In this document: positions 9,965 through 20,000 of the stretch, piece by piece
Position numbering within the stretch: the first letter of the stretch is position 1
How the letters are laid out: every line of letters begins with the position of its first letter
Assembly (NCBI GenBank): GCA_963827155.1
Contig: CAWGZV010000002.1
Coordinates: forward strand, 2,480,001 to 2,544,000
From: UTCFX2 sp963827155
GTDB lineage: Bacteria; Chloroflexota; Anaerolineae; Anaerolineales; UBA4823
Length of the DNA stretch: 64,000 nucleotides
Reading direction: 5' to 3'
The notes under the pieces: model-generated
The model's input: the letters and a program-made list of their open reading frames with translations, nothing else
Databases searched by the model: none
What the model was told of the DNA's origin: nothing
Program-made: the position numbers and the translations under genes

Positions 9965-11767
9965 ATGACAACTGACCACATCCGTAATTTCTGCATCATC
10001 GCACATATCGATCACGGTAAATCTACACTTGCAGACCGCCTGCTACAGCGTACCGGGACGATCTCAGATCGAGATATGACCGAACAGGTGTTGGACAGTA
10101 TGGATCTCGAGCGAGAAAAAGGTGTGACGATCAAAGCATCTGCTGTCCGGATGAGCTACAACGCGCAGAATGGCGAGACCTATGAGCTTAATCTGATCGA
10201 CACACCAGGGCATGTCGATTTCGGTTATGAAGTAAGCAGAGCGTTGAATGCTTGCGAAGGGGCAGTGCTCGTCGTCGATGCTTCACAGGGTGTTGAAGCC
10301 CAGACACTTGCCAATCTTTATTTAGCGCTTGAAGCTGACCTGGAAATCATTCCAGTTATCAATAAAATCGATCTTATCTCCGCCCATCCTGACCAGGTCG
10401 CTGAAGAGATCAGCAATTTAATCGGGACACCAGCGGATCGGATCCTGCGGATTTCTGCGAAAGCAGGAACCAACATCGATCTGGTGCTAGAAGCGATAGT
10501 TAAAAGCATACCACCACCAAAAGGACAGGACAGTGAAGCGCTTAGAGCGCTGATTTTTGATTCGCATTATGATCCTTACAAAGGCGTTGTGGCTTATGTT
10601 CGGGTGATGGACGGTGAAGTATGCCCGACGGATAACTTGCTTCTGATGGCGAGCGGTGTAGTATTAAAACCAGTAGAGATTGGATTATTTGCTCCTGATC
10701 TCCGTCCCACGACCCAGCTTTCGGCTGGCGAAGTTGGATATGTGGCCACTGGATTGAAGACAGTCCGAGAATGCCGAGTTGGCGATACATTTACTCTGGC
10801 AGCTAAACCAGCTGCAGAAGCACTTCCGGGATACCGCAAAGTAAAACCGATGGTGTTTGCTGGAATTTATCCTGTTGAAGGGGAAGATTATGCCTCATTG
10901 AAAGATGCGCTTGAGAAGCTGCAGTTGAATGACGCTTCTTTAATCTATGAACCAGAGACCTCCCAAGCCCTGGGTTTCGGCTTCCGCTGCGGTTTTTTAG
11001 GAATGTTCCATATGGAAATTATCCAGGAAAGATTGGAACGAGAATATGACCTGGATATTGTATTCACGGCCCCCTCAGTGGAATATGAGGTCGTATTGGT
11101 AAACGGGGAGACATTACAGATCAATTCACCTGCCGATCTGCCAGATGAAAGCCTCATCAGTGAGATTCGAGAGCCTTGGATGAAAATCCAGATTTTTACA
11201 CCTACCGAGTATTACGGTGTTGTGATGGAGACGACAACGAAGCGGCGCGGGCAATTTATTCAGCAGGAATACCCGGCTCCAAACCGCGTTCTGCTTTACT
11301 TCGAAATACCGCTCTCAGAACTGATTGTTGACTTCTTCGATTTACTAAAATCACGGACACGTGGATATGCTTCCCTTGACTATCAGTTTAATGAATACCG
11401 CGCCGAGAATCTGGTGAAGCTGGAGATACTGGTAAATGAAGAGCCAGTCGATGCTTTGGCAACGATTGTTCATCGTGAGGATGCATATCATAAAGGCCAG
11501 TCAGTGATAACTAAATTGAAAGAGATCATACCAAGACAGCTGTTTGTGGTCCCTATTCAGGCTTATGCTGCCGGAAGGGTGATCTCACGCGCGAATGTGA
11601 AAGCGCTGCGTAAAGATGTGCTGGCAAAGTGTTATGGTGGCGATATTACACGCAAGAAAAAATTATTGGAAAAACAAAAGCGTGGTAAGAAGCGGATGAA
11701 GATGGTTGGTAATGTTGAAATCCCGCAAGAAGCCTTTTTAACTGTGCTGCGAATGGATGAGGACTGA
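9965..11767 (+). CDS. lepA: Elongation factor 4 (back-translocating ribosomal GTPase LepA)
   Basis: 600 residues, the normal LepA length. GTPase motifs are AHIDHGKST (P-loop), REKGVTIKA (switch I), DTPGHVDFGYEVSR and NKIDL. Specific LepA features follow: YKGVVAYVRVMDG in domain II, ALGFGFRCGFLGMFHMEI, and the C-terminal YGGDITRKKKLLEKQKRGKKRMK unique to LepA. It binds the ribosome and remodels or pauses translation. The gene is intact, unlike several neighbours, and is followed after 13 bp by the flippase-like gene. Confidence 0.97.
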   Translation: MTTDHIRNFCIIAHIDHGKSTLADRLLQRTGTISDRDMTEQVLDSMDLEREKGVTIKASAVRMSYNAQNGETYELNLIDTPGHVDFGYEVSRALNACEGAVLVVDASQGVEAQTLANLYLALEADLEIIPVINKIDLISAHPDQVAEEISNLIGTPADRILRISAKAGTNIDLVLEAIVKSIPPPKGQDSEALRALIFDSHYDPYKGVVAYVRVMDGEVCPTDNLLLMASGVVLKPVEIGLFAPDLRPTTQLSAGEVGYVATGLKTVRECRVGDTFTLAAKPAAEALPGYRKVKPMVFAGIYPVEGEDYASLKDALEKLQLNDASLIYEPETSQALGFGFRCGFLGMFHMEIIQERLEREYDLDIVFTAPSVEYEVVLVNGETLQINSPADLPDESLISEIREPWMKIQIFTPTEYYGVVMETTTKRRGQFIQQEYPAPNRVLLYFEIPLSELIVDFFDLLKSRTRGYASLDYQFNEYRAENLVKLEILVNEEPVDALATIVHREDAYHKGQSVITKLKEIIPRQLFVVPIQAYAAGRVISRANVKALRKDVLAKCYGGDITRKKKLLEKQKRGKKRMKMVGNVEIPQEAFLTVLRMDED

Positions 11768-11780
11768 CGCTAATTTGGCA

Positions 11781-12795
11781 ATGAAATCAAGAAACAAATG
11801 GACAAGCCTTATCCCTGGAATACTCATCGAGCGCGGTGTCGCTGGTGATTGTTTTTTATTTTATCGACTTGGACCGACTGATAAGCGCCATTCGCCTGGC
11901 AGATTACCGTTATATTGCGCTGCTGTTGTGCATGTCATTATTGTGGTTGGCCGTTCGCTCAATTGTTTGGCGAACACTTCTTTATGAACAGGCTACATTC
12001 AGCCAGGTTTTTCTGACAGTTAATGAGGGTTATTTACTTAACAATATCTTGCCTTTCCGTTTAGGTGAGGTTGGGCGTGCATTCCTGTTGAGTAAGAAAG
12101 CAGAGCTTGGATTCTTACAGGTTTTGTCTACCATAATTGTCGAACGAGCTCTAGACCTGGCGCTGGCAGTTGGGCTGTTTTTAGGCTCGCTGGCGCTGGT
12201 TGTCGAGACTGGTTACAGCAAACAAGCCGCATTGTTTATCGGCGGCGTGGTCTTTTTGGCACTAGTAATGCTTCATATGTTGGCTCGCAACCAGGATTGG
12301 GCAATCAGGCAGTATGAAAAACTTACCGTGAGATTAACCTTTTTGTTGAAAATCATAAAAGGAAATCAGCTGCGGGCGTTTTTCTCTGGGTTGAGCGCAT
12401 TAACTGACGGGAAGCGTTTCGCGAAAGTCGTTTTTTTTATGTTGATCAATTGGGCGGTTGCTTTAGTCCAATTCTATGGGTTGTTAAAGGCATTCTTTCC
12501 ACAGGCACAGCCGCTTTGGGCAGCGTTTACTTTGAGCGTGCTTTCCCTCGGAATCGCGGCTCCATCATCTCCGGGGGCGATTGGGGTTATGGAAATCAGC
12601 GTTATGGGTGCGCTGTCGGCTTTCAATCTCGATCCATCAGCTGCTTTCGCTGCAGCGCTTGTGGCCCACCTGGGGAATTATCTGGTTACCGGTGTAATTG
12701 GCATATTTGCACTAACCCGTGATGGGCTTACTCTCAGCGGTCTTTATCGGGAAGTCAGGGAGATCCCGGCCTCCGGACAAGACAGGATTGAGTGA
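11781..12795 (+). CDS. Flippase-like integral membrane protein (UPF0104/LPG synthase TM-domain family, frameshift near 11832)
   Basis: The ATG at 11781 begins MKSRNKWTSLIPGIL, then the frame changes. SSAVSLVIVFYFIDLDRL and the rest continue in the frame ending at 12795, for about 337 residues. Family signatures are LADYRYIALLLCMSLLWLAVRSIVWR, NEGYLLNNILPFRLGEVGRAFLL and the C-terminal APSSPGAIGVMEISVMGAL. Six to eight membrane helices are evident. Relatives transfer or flip lipid-linked substrates (MprF N-terminal domain, AglD-like proteins). The following GT4 and methyltransferase genes fit a role in glycolipid or lipid-linked sugar handling. The frameshift lies between otherwise conserved sequence and is probably an error. 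Confidence 0.75.
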
Positions 12796-12801
12796 TCCGC
12801 C

Positions 12802-14011
12802 TTGAATATATTGATCGCGTTGACCTATTATCGACCTCATTACTCAGGCTTGACAATTTACACCGAGCGAGAGGCGATTGCGCTTAAACAGCTCGGACAT
12901 CAGATCACAATTCTGACCTCCCAATTCAGCCAGGAGCTGAAAGCTCACGAAGTGCGAGACGGTTTAGAAATTGTTCGACCTAAAGTGTGGTTTCATGTAA
13001 GCAAAGGGGTCATCATGCCCGGGCTGCCACTTCATGCCTGGAAATTAATCCGAAAAGCCGATGTCGTTCACCTCCATGTGCCGCAATTAGATGCCGCTCT
13101 ATTAGCTTTGATGTGCAAATTATTTGGCAAGCCCGTCATTCTTACCTATCACTGCGACCTCCTCCTTCCCAAGGGTATTATTCATACTGCGGCCAACTTT
13201 GTTTCAAACCTTGCGAACGAAATCACGGCAAAATTCGCAGACATCATCGTGACAAACACTTTAGACTATGCGCAGTCTTCTCCATTCCTACGACGTTTCA
13301 TGCATAAAATCATCCCATTATTTCCACCTGTTGATGTTGCGCCGGTTTCTGAGGAAGACCTATCCGATTTTCGACGCCGTTTCGAGATTTCCCCAGATCA
13401 GAAGATAATTGGGATGGCAGCCCGTCTGGCAACCGAAAAAGGTGTTGAATTCCTTGTCCAGGCGCTTCCTCGTGTTCTTGAGATTTTTCCGGATGCTCGG
13501 GTGCTGTTTGTAGGTCCGTATCAGGGCGTTGTAGGCGAAGAGCAGTACGCCGCTCGAGTGACTCCGGGAATTCAGTCGTTGGGAGATCACTGGAAATTCT
13601 TGGGTGTGCTCCAACCAGCTGAAATGGCTGCATTTTTCCACATCTGTGATGTCCTTATTCTCCCAAGCCTTAACAGCACGGAATCCTTTGGGATTGTGCA
13701 AGTCGAAATCTATGAGCTGCGGAACACCCGTGATTGCCTCAAACTTACCAGGAGTCCGCATTCCCGTCTCACTAACCGGAAGCGGGCTGCTGGTCGAACC
13801 GGGGCAAGGTGAAGAATTGAGCGAAGCGATAATAAAAATATTAAAAGATCCTGCTCATTTTCGTGGAAATACCGAAAAGCTTGTCAGTCTTTCAAGACCA
13901 GAAAAAGTCGCTGAGCAATATGAAACTCTCTTCGAGGGCGCTGGAAAAGCCGAAACACTGCTCAGAGCATATCGTCAACCAGCCTCAAACCAATTGGAAA
14001 CAGAAGAATGA
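12802..14011 (+). CDS. Family 4 glycosyltransferase (frameshift near 13708)
   Basis: It starts at a TTG (12802), 6 bp after the flippase-like gene, with MNILIALTYYRPHYSGLT, a GT4 N-terminal Rossmann opening. VVHLHVPQLDAALLAL, GMAARLATEKGVEFLVQALP (donor-binding half) and the catalytic E(x)7E region STESFGIVQVE follow. There the frame breaks. Removing one A from GTCGAAATCT continues as SMSCGTPVIASNLPGVR, exactly what GT4 enzymes have. The restored protein has about 402 residues. GT4 enzymes are retaining transferases (GT-B fold) using nucleotide-sugar donors at the cytoplasmic membrane face. The sugar and acceptor are not predictable. The stop overlaps the next start (ATGA). Confidence 0.85.
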
Positions 14012-14808
14012 CAACAAATGGTCAGATTCAAAATGACCTGTTGTGGCAAAATATATCTGCGCTGCCCTATTTTCGAGGATTAATGCGAGCGGTTGAGGCA
14101 AGCTTTTATCCACGATTTGAACTGCCAGAACCGACTCTGGATATTGGCTGCGGCGACGGGCATTTTGCAACCGTCGCCTTTGATCATCGCATAACCATGG
14201 GATTGGATCCAGCCATGAGCTCGCTCAAAGAAGCACAAAATCGAGGGGGTTATCAATGGCTCTGCCTTGCAGATGGCGGAAAGATGCCTTATAAAGACGG
14301 CGCGTTCGCAAGCGCGTTCAGTAATTCGGTGCTCGAGCATATTCCACATGTCGAGCTGGTACTTTCTGAGATCGGTCGCGTTATGCAGTCTGGAGGTGTC
14401 TTCGCCTTCTGTGGTCCAAACCAACGTTTCCTGGAAGCTCTTTCGATTAACCTGGCTTTGAAAAAAAATCATTTGGACGGATTAGCCGCAGCATATCGAT
14501 CGTTTTTCAACCGGATATCAAGACACTATCACAGCGACGCGCCGGATATCTGGCAAAGGCGGCTCGAGGAAGCCGGCTTCGATCTGAAGGAATGGTGGTA
14601 TTACTATCCGCCCGATGCGCTCCGTGTTACAGAATTGGGTCATTTTTTTGGATTACCTTCGTTAATCTGGCGGAAGCTTACTGGACGATGGATCCTTTCG
14701 CCCTCTCGATGGAACTTAGGTCTGACCGAAAGATATACCCGCAAACATTTTCTCCCCAGTCATTGCGACGATGGGGTCTGCACATTCTATATAGCCGTGC
14801 GTGTCTAG
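14008..14808 (+). CDS. Class I SAM-dependent methyltransferase
   Basis: 266 residues. The SAM motif I is TLDIGCGDGHFATVAF, followed by ITMGLDPAMSSLKEAQ and the motif-IV region FASAFSNSVLEHIPHVELVLSEIGRVMQSGG, a Methyltransf_11 pattern. It overlaps the preceding glycosyltransferase by 4 bp, so the two are probably co-translated. Together with the flippase-like gene they suggest synthesis and methylation of a glycosylated lipid or glycan; this is inference from context only. Confidence 0.8.
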   Translation: MTTNGQIQNDLLWQNISALPYFRGLMRAVEASFYPRFELPEPTLDIGCGDGHFATVAFDHRITMGLDPAMSSLKEAQNRGGYQWLCLADGGKMPYKDGAFASAFSNSVLEHIPHVELVLSEIGRVMQSGGVFAFCGPNQRFLEALSINLALKKNHLDGLAAAYRSFFNRISRHYHSDAPDIWQRRLEEAGFDLKEWWYYYPPDALRVTELGHFFGLPSLIWRKLTGRWILSPSRWNLGLTERYTRKHFLPSHCDDGVCTFYIAVRV

Positions 14809-14820
14809 ATGGGTTTGTTT

Positions 14821-14826
14821 TATAAT
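14821..14826 (+). promoter_or_regulatory. TATAAT element directly upstream of GT39 gene
   Basis: A consensus TATAAT ends 8 nt before the ATG at 14835. If used, transcription would begin at or next to the start codon, giving a leaderless message. No clear -35 hexamer is seen. Confidence 0.3.
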
Positions 14827-14834
14827 CAACTGCC

Positions 14835-16994
14835 ATGGATGAGCCGAGTGTTCTGGATTACATCAAATCGATAGTATATCCCCGAAAATATCCAAAGTTG
14901 CATCTCCAAGAACTACCTGACAGCGGGAATACTGTCCATAACAAGATTCAAGCTGACGGAGAGGGTTATCTCGAACTAATCCAGGATGATGAACCTTCGA
15001 AGGGCAAAGAAAAATTCCTCATTCCCTGGCGAGGATTAATCGCTCTGGTTTTAGCTCTGCTCGGACAAGCCGTGATGGGGCTGCAACCTGGGCGAGACTG
15101 GAAAATTGGCAGCGTGCTAATTATCTTTGCTCTTGCACTATTGGTATGGGCAGTGCTGGCAGGCGAGCTCCAACTCCCTCGTGAATTGGAGGCGTCTTCC
15201 CAAACTGATCCACCTTCAGTCAATTTTGTCAGCTTGGTCGTCGGGGGATTTTTAGCGCTGGTGGCATTTATCAGCTTTGGAAACCTTGAATTCTCCATCT
15301 TAAATCTCGGTGTTTTAGCTGCGGCACTGTGGTTTGTTATTCGCGGTTTTTGGATAACAAGACCAGCCGAATCAAGTTGGCTAAAGGATGCGTGGAAATA
15401 TCTTCGAACGCCACCTTGGAAAATCAATCTCACGATTACTGTGCTCGGTTCTGCGATTTTGCTTGGTCTGGTGGTTTTTTTTAGGTTCTTTCGCCTCGGA
15501 GATGTGCCTCCGGAAATGAACAGCGATCATGCCGAGAAGTTTCTGGACGTTCTGCGAGTATTAAATGGCGAGACGTTAATATTCTTCCCAAGCAACGGTG
15601 GGCGGGAAGCCCTGCAGTTCTATCTGGTTGCTGGGCTCCATAGTTTATTAAAATTACCTTTAGATTTTTCGATCCTAAAATTGGTCACTGGGGGAATCGG
15701 GTTCCTGGCATTACCTTTTATGGGACTGATCGGCATGGAAGTAGGCGGTCGTCGGACAGCCGTATTGACTTTCGTACTGGCTGGCATTGCGTACTGGCCG
15801 AATGTGGTCGCCAGAGTTGGTCTTCGGCTGCCTTTCTACACACTTTTTAGTGCTGCCCTGATTTATTTCTTGCTGCGAGGCTTTCGGAGGGGCTGTCGTA
15901 ATGACTTCATCTATGCTGGAATCGTGCTAGGATTTAGTTTTTATGGGTATTCAGCAGACCGTATCCTACCACTTCTCGTGCTTGCTGCTTTCGCTTTGTT
16001 CATTTTTCACCGCCAACCTGCAGGTCGAAAGACATTTGCCATTGTCGCACTGCTCGGTCTTGCAACAGTCAGCCTGGTAATTTTTATCCCGCTGTTTCGC
16101 TATATCCTTGCCGAGCCGGAGAGCTTCTTCTTGCGGACCTTCACCCGAATGGGTTCCTGGGAAAAACCGATCGAAGGATCGGTGATTACGATCTTTCTCA
16201 GGAATGCCGCAAAAGCATTGGCGATGTTTTCGTGGGATGCAGGTGTGGTTTGGCCAATCTCCATCCCTGGCAGACCGGCATTAAGCATGGTTTCGGGCGC
16301 CCTATTCTATCTGGGAGTCGGGTTGGTATTGATCCGCTATATTCGAACACGTGTTTGGGCGAACTTATTCTTGTTAATTTCGATCCCTATCCTTCTGCTT
16401 CCATCTATGCTGGCGATCGCATTCCCGAGCGAAAATCCGAATTTGTATCGAACAAGTGGGGCTATTGCGATTGTTTTTCTATTAGCTGCTTTGGCGTTGG
16501 AGAGCCTGATAAATTCTCTGCGGATCGGTTTTCCGGGTGTTTGGGGTAGCCGCTTTGCTTATGGGTTGGCTGGGTTGCTTATTTTGATCAATATTGCTCA
16601 GGATTACGACCTGGTTTTCCACCAATATTATAAGAACTATCTGATCTCATCCTGGAACTCTTCAGAGATGGGACATGTTGCGAAGGATTTTATCGAGATT
16701 CACCAAACTCCGGATAATGTATGGGTAATTGGATTTCCGAACTGGGTGGATACCCGCCTTGTAGCGAATAACGCCGGATTCCCTGGACGTGATTATGAAT
16801 TGAAGATTGAGAACATACCCTCAACACTTAATTTTTCAGGTGCTAAACTCTTTCTTTTAAACCCACAGGATACGAACGGTCTGGATGTTCTCCGGCAATA
16901 CTATCCTAATGGCTGGGTGAAGGAGTACGCTTCTCGGGTCCAAACCAAGGATTTCTTGATCTACTATGTTCTCCCAAATGACGATCATTCATAA
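14835..16994 (+). CDS. GT39-type (PMT/ArnT-like) integral membrane glycosyltransferase
   Basis: 719 residues. A hydrophilic N-terminus of about 70 residues is followed by two pairs of helices, then a GT-C core of about ten helices from residue 200. The first extracytoplasmic loop has FRLGDVPPEMNSDHAEKFLDV, with the acidic residues expected for catalysis in GT39 enzymes. The last 100 residues are a soluble external tail ending in KDFLIYYVLPN. GT39 enzymes move sugars from polyprenyl-phosphate donors to proteins or lipids outside the membrane. Acceptor unknown. It begins a run of four large membrane genes reaching 26756. Confidence 0.8.
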   Translation: MDEPSVLDYIKSIVYPRKYPKLHLQELPDSGNTVHNKIQADGEGYLELIQDDEPSKGKEKFLIPWRGLIALVLALLGQAVMGLQPGRDWKIGSVLIIFALALLVWAVLAGELQLPRELEASSQTDPPSVNFVSLVVGGFLALVAFISFGNLEFSILNLGVLAAALWFVIRGFWITRPAESSWLKDAWKYLRTPPWKINLTITVLGSAILLGLVVFFRFFRLGDVPPEMNSDHAEKFLDVLRVLNGETLIFFPSNGGREALQFYLVAGLHSLLKLPLDFSILKLVTGGIGFLALPFMGLIGMEVGGRRTAVLTFVLAGIAYWPNVVARVGLRLPFYTLFSAALIYFLLRGFRRGCRNDFIYAGIVLGFSFYGYSADRILPLLVLAAFALFIFHRQPAGRKTFAIVALLGLATVSLVIFIPLFRYILAEPESFFLRTFTRMGSWEKPIEGSVITIFLRNAAKALAMFSWDAGVVWPISIPGRPALSMVSGALFYLGVGLVLIRYIRTRVWANLFLLISIPILLLPSMLAIAFPSENPNLYRTSGAIAIVFLLAALALESLINSLRIGFPGVWGSRFAYGLAGLLILINIAQDYDLVFHQYYKNYLISSWNSSEMGHVAKDFIEIHQTPDNVWVIGFPNWVDTRLVANNAGFPGRDYELKIENIPSTLNFSGAKLFLLNPQDTNGLDVLRQYYPNGWVKEYASRVQTKDFLIYYVLPNDDHS

Positions 16995-17035
16995 AACGCA
17001 GCTGATGCTAAAAAACCAGGACACATTTCATCAAA

Positions 17036-20000
17036 ATGACGCTACCAACTTCGAGATTTGAGCTAATGAATAAGCGCGTTGAGGCTTTGATCATTGGGAT
17101 CTTACTAATAATCATACTCGCTGCAGCCGCATTTTTTCGATTCCGAGGCTTGGACTGGGGAGAGTATCAATATCTGCATCCAGATGAGCGTTTTCTGATA
17201 TGGGTTGGCACAGACATCAGCCCTGTAAAGTCTTTAGGTGAATATTTCGATACAGCCAATTCCAGCCTTAATCCACACAATCGCGGTCATGGTTTTTATG
17301 TCTACGGCACGCTGCCATTGTTTATGGCACGCTATGTTGTCGAATGGATTTACGGTCATTCTGGTTTTCAAGAAATGACCGATATTGGACGTCTGCTTTC
17401 ATCGCTCGCGGATCTGGCAACAGTTGGGCTGGTTTATACCGCGGGAAGGAAACTTTACAGCCGAAGAGTAGGATTGCTGGCAGCCGCTTTTTCAGCAGCC
17501 GCTGTTCTTCAAATTCAACAGGCACATTTCTTCTTGGTCGATAGTTTTCTGACTACATTTTCTTTCCTGGCGTTCGTATGTGCGGTTTACGCATTGAAAT
17601 CGGGGAGAGAGAATGATAATGATTCTGAAAGTCAATCGCTTTCAAATGAACCAACTGGAACAAAAATAAAATCCCGCATTTCAATATTTGTGAAAGATCC
17701 GCTTTTCCTACCAAGTCTGGGATTCGGGATTGCGCTTGGATTCGCTGTTGCTTCAAAACTGAATGCTGCTGCTGTGGTGATAGCGCTCCCGATTGCCCTG
17801 GTGCTTTTAGTTCTGCAACAGCCTCAGCACAAGCGCGAAGAACAACTCATCCAGGCTTTTGTTTATTTAGCGATGGCTGGGATCGTAAGCTTGATTGTTT
17901 TTCGGCTACTCCAGCCTTACGCCTTTAGCGGACCGGGAATTCTTGGTATCAAACCCAACCCAGCCTGGGTCGACAATATCCGCGAACAGAGGGCCCAGAG
18001 CAACGGTGACGTTGATTTTCCACCTGCAATGCAGTGGGCGCGCAGACCGATATGGTTCTCATTCCAAAATATGTTGATTTGGGGAATGGGTATACCACTT
18101 GGAATGCTTGCATGGGCAGGTTTCGCTTGGGCTTTCTGGAGATTGCTGAGCAGATGGAATCGCCGGAATCCGGAGTGGAGTTCACACGCCCTGGTTTTAG
18201 GTTGGACAGCAACTTACTTCACCTGGCAGTCCATGCAATTTAATCCGACTATGCGCTATCAGCTACCAATTTATCCCACGCTCGCTATCCTAGCAGCCTG
18301 GGCAGTTGTGGAGCTCTACGACTTATTACCCAGGCAGAAGAAGGATATGGCAGCTGGACCCGGTGTGAATCCAAGAGAATTCCAGTGGAACCGTATCGTT
18401 GCAGTTGTGTTGGGGATTGTCGTCCTCGGATTGACGTTTGGTTATGCCTATGCATTCACTGGTGTCTATGCCCGTCCGATCACTCGCGTAGCCGTGTCGC
18501 GATGGATCTATCAAAATCTACCCGGACCAATCACGCTTCCCATTCAGACGCGAAATGGCGTTCAAAATCAGATTCTATCGGTTCCATATGATTTCCGCAT
18601 CTTGCCGCAGCTTCCTTACTCCACAAATTTCAAACCCAAAACTGCAGGCCAAATCTCCCAGGTGCTCTTACCTCACGTCATCGATGAGAGCATCACCCAA
18701 AAAGATCGCCCCCTTTCTATCTCGATCAACAGCGTTCCGCCTGTTGGAAGACCGTTGACAAGTGGTAATACGATTCTGGAAGCGGGGAGAGCTGAGGATG
18801 GGAGGAGTTTGCTGATCGATTTAGAACAGCCGATCACCGTTGACCCAGAACAGACATATAACCTGAGTGTGTCTCTTCCATTCGATGAGCCGATCGGCCT
18901 CTTTGAAAATAATGCAATGCTTGAGATCGCAGCTCCAGCCGAGCAGGATGGAACATTTCTCCAGAATGTGACACTCAGGAATAATGAGGTTCAACCAGAA
19001 GTTCCGCTGTCTATCTTTTTCCAAGCAGGTGCCGACGGAGAAATATCCAGCTTGATCCTGTCAGAGCTCGATGCAGCGTCTGAGGGAGTCCAACCACAGC
19101 CATTAGAAGCTTCGCTGAAGGAAGTTGATCCGGGTGGTGGGGAATTTATTACTCCAGTTAGTCTGGCACCTGATACCGATCCTGGCATATACAAGGTCAC
19201 GCTCGAAGAACCGTTTCAAGTATTCGCTGGCGAGAAATACCAGATGAACCTAACAATGGAACCCGGAGGAGGCAGGGTGCGCCTGTTAGGGACAAGCCTG
19301 GCAAATGAAGGAGATTGGGATGACGGTCTACCCCTTCGCCTCGATGGTTATGATGGGTATGGCGGTATTTATCCATTAGATTTAAATTTCAATATGTACT
19401 GGGACGACAATCCGGAGAAGCTGGAGCGTTTTCTCCGTATCCTGGACGAATTTGACTATATTGCGATCAGCTCTAACCGCCAGTGGGGAACTCTCCCGCG
19501 TATCCCCGAACGTTTCCCGATGACGACTGCTTATTATCGAAATCTGATTGGCTGTCCCATTGAGCAGTCGATTGAGTCCTGCTACCGGGAGGCAGTACCT
19601 GGGATGTATGCCGGGCAGTTAGGTTTTGACCTTGTCCAGACTTTTTCATCGGATCCGGCTATTGGACCGTTTCAAATTAATGATCAATACGCCGAAGAAG
19701 CATTTACGGTCTATGATCATCCAAAGGTACTAATTTTCAAAAAGAATTCCGAATATGATTTACAAAATGTGAAATCCATTTTAGGTGGAGTCGATTTTTC
19801 CAAAATCATCCGAAAACCCCCACTTCGTTTTAGCGATCATCCTGAAGATTTATTATTTCCAGACACCCAATGGGAATCTCAGCAGAAAGGTGGAACATGG
19901 TCGGAGATTTTTAATACCCGTTCGCCAATCAACGTATACCCTGCTGTGGGAGTCATCGCATTTTATCTCAGCGTAACCCTACTTGGTTTGATGGTTTACC

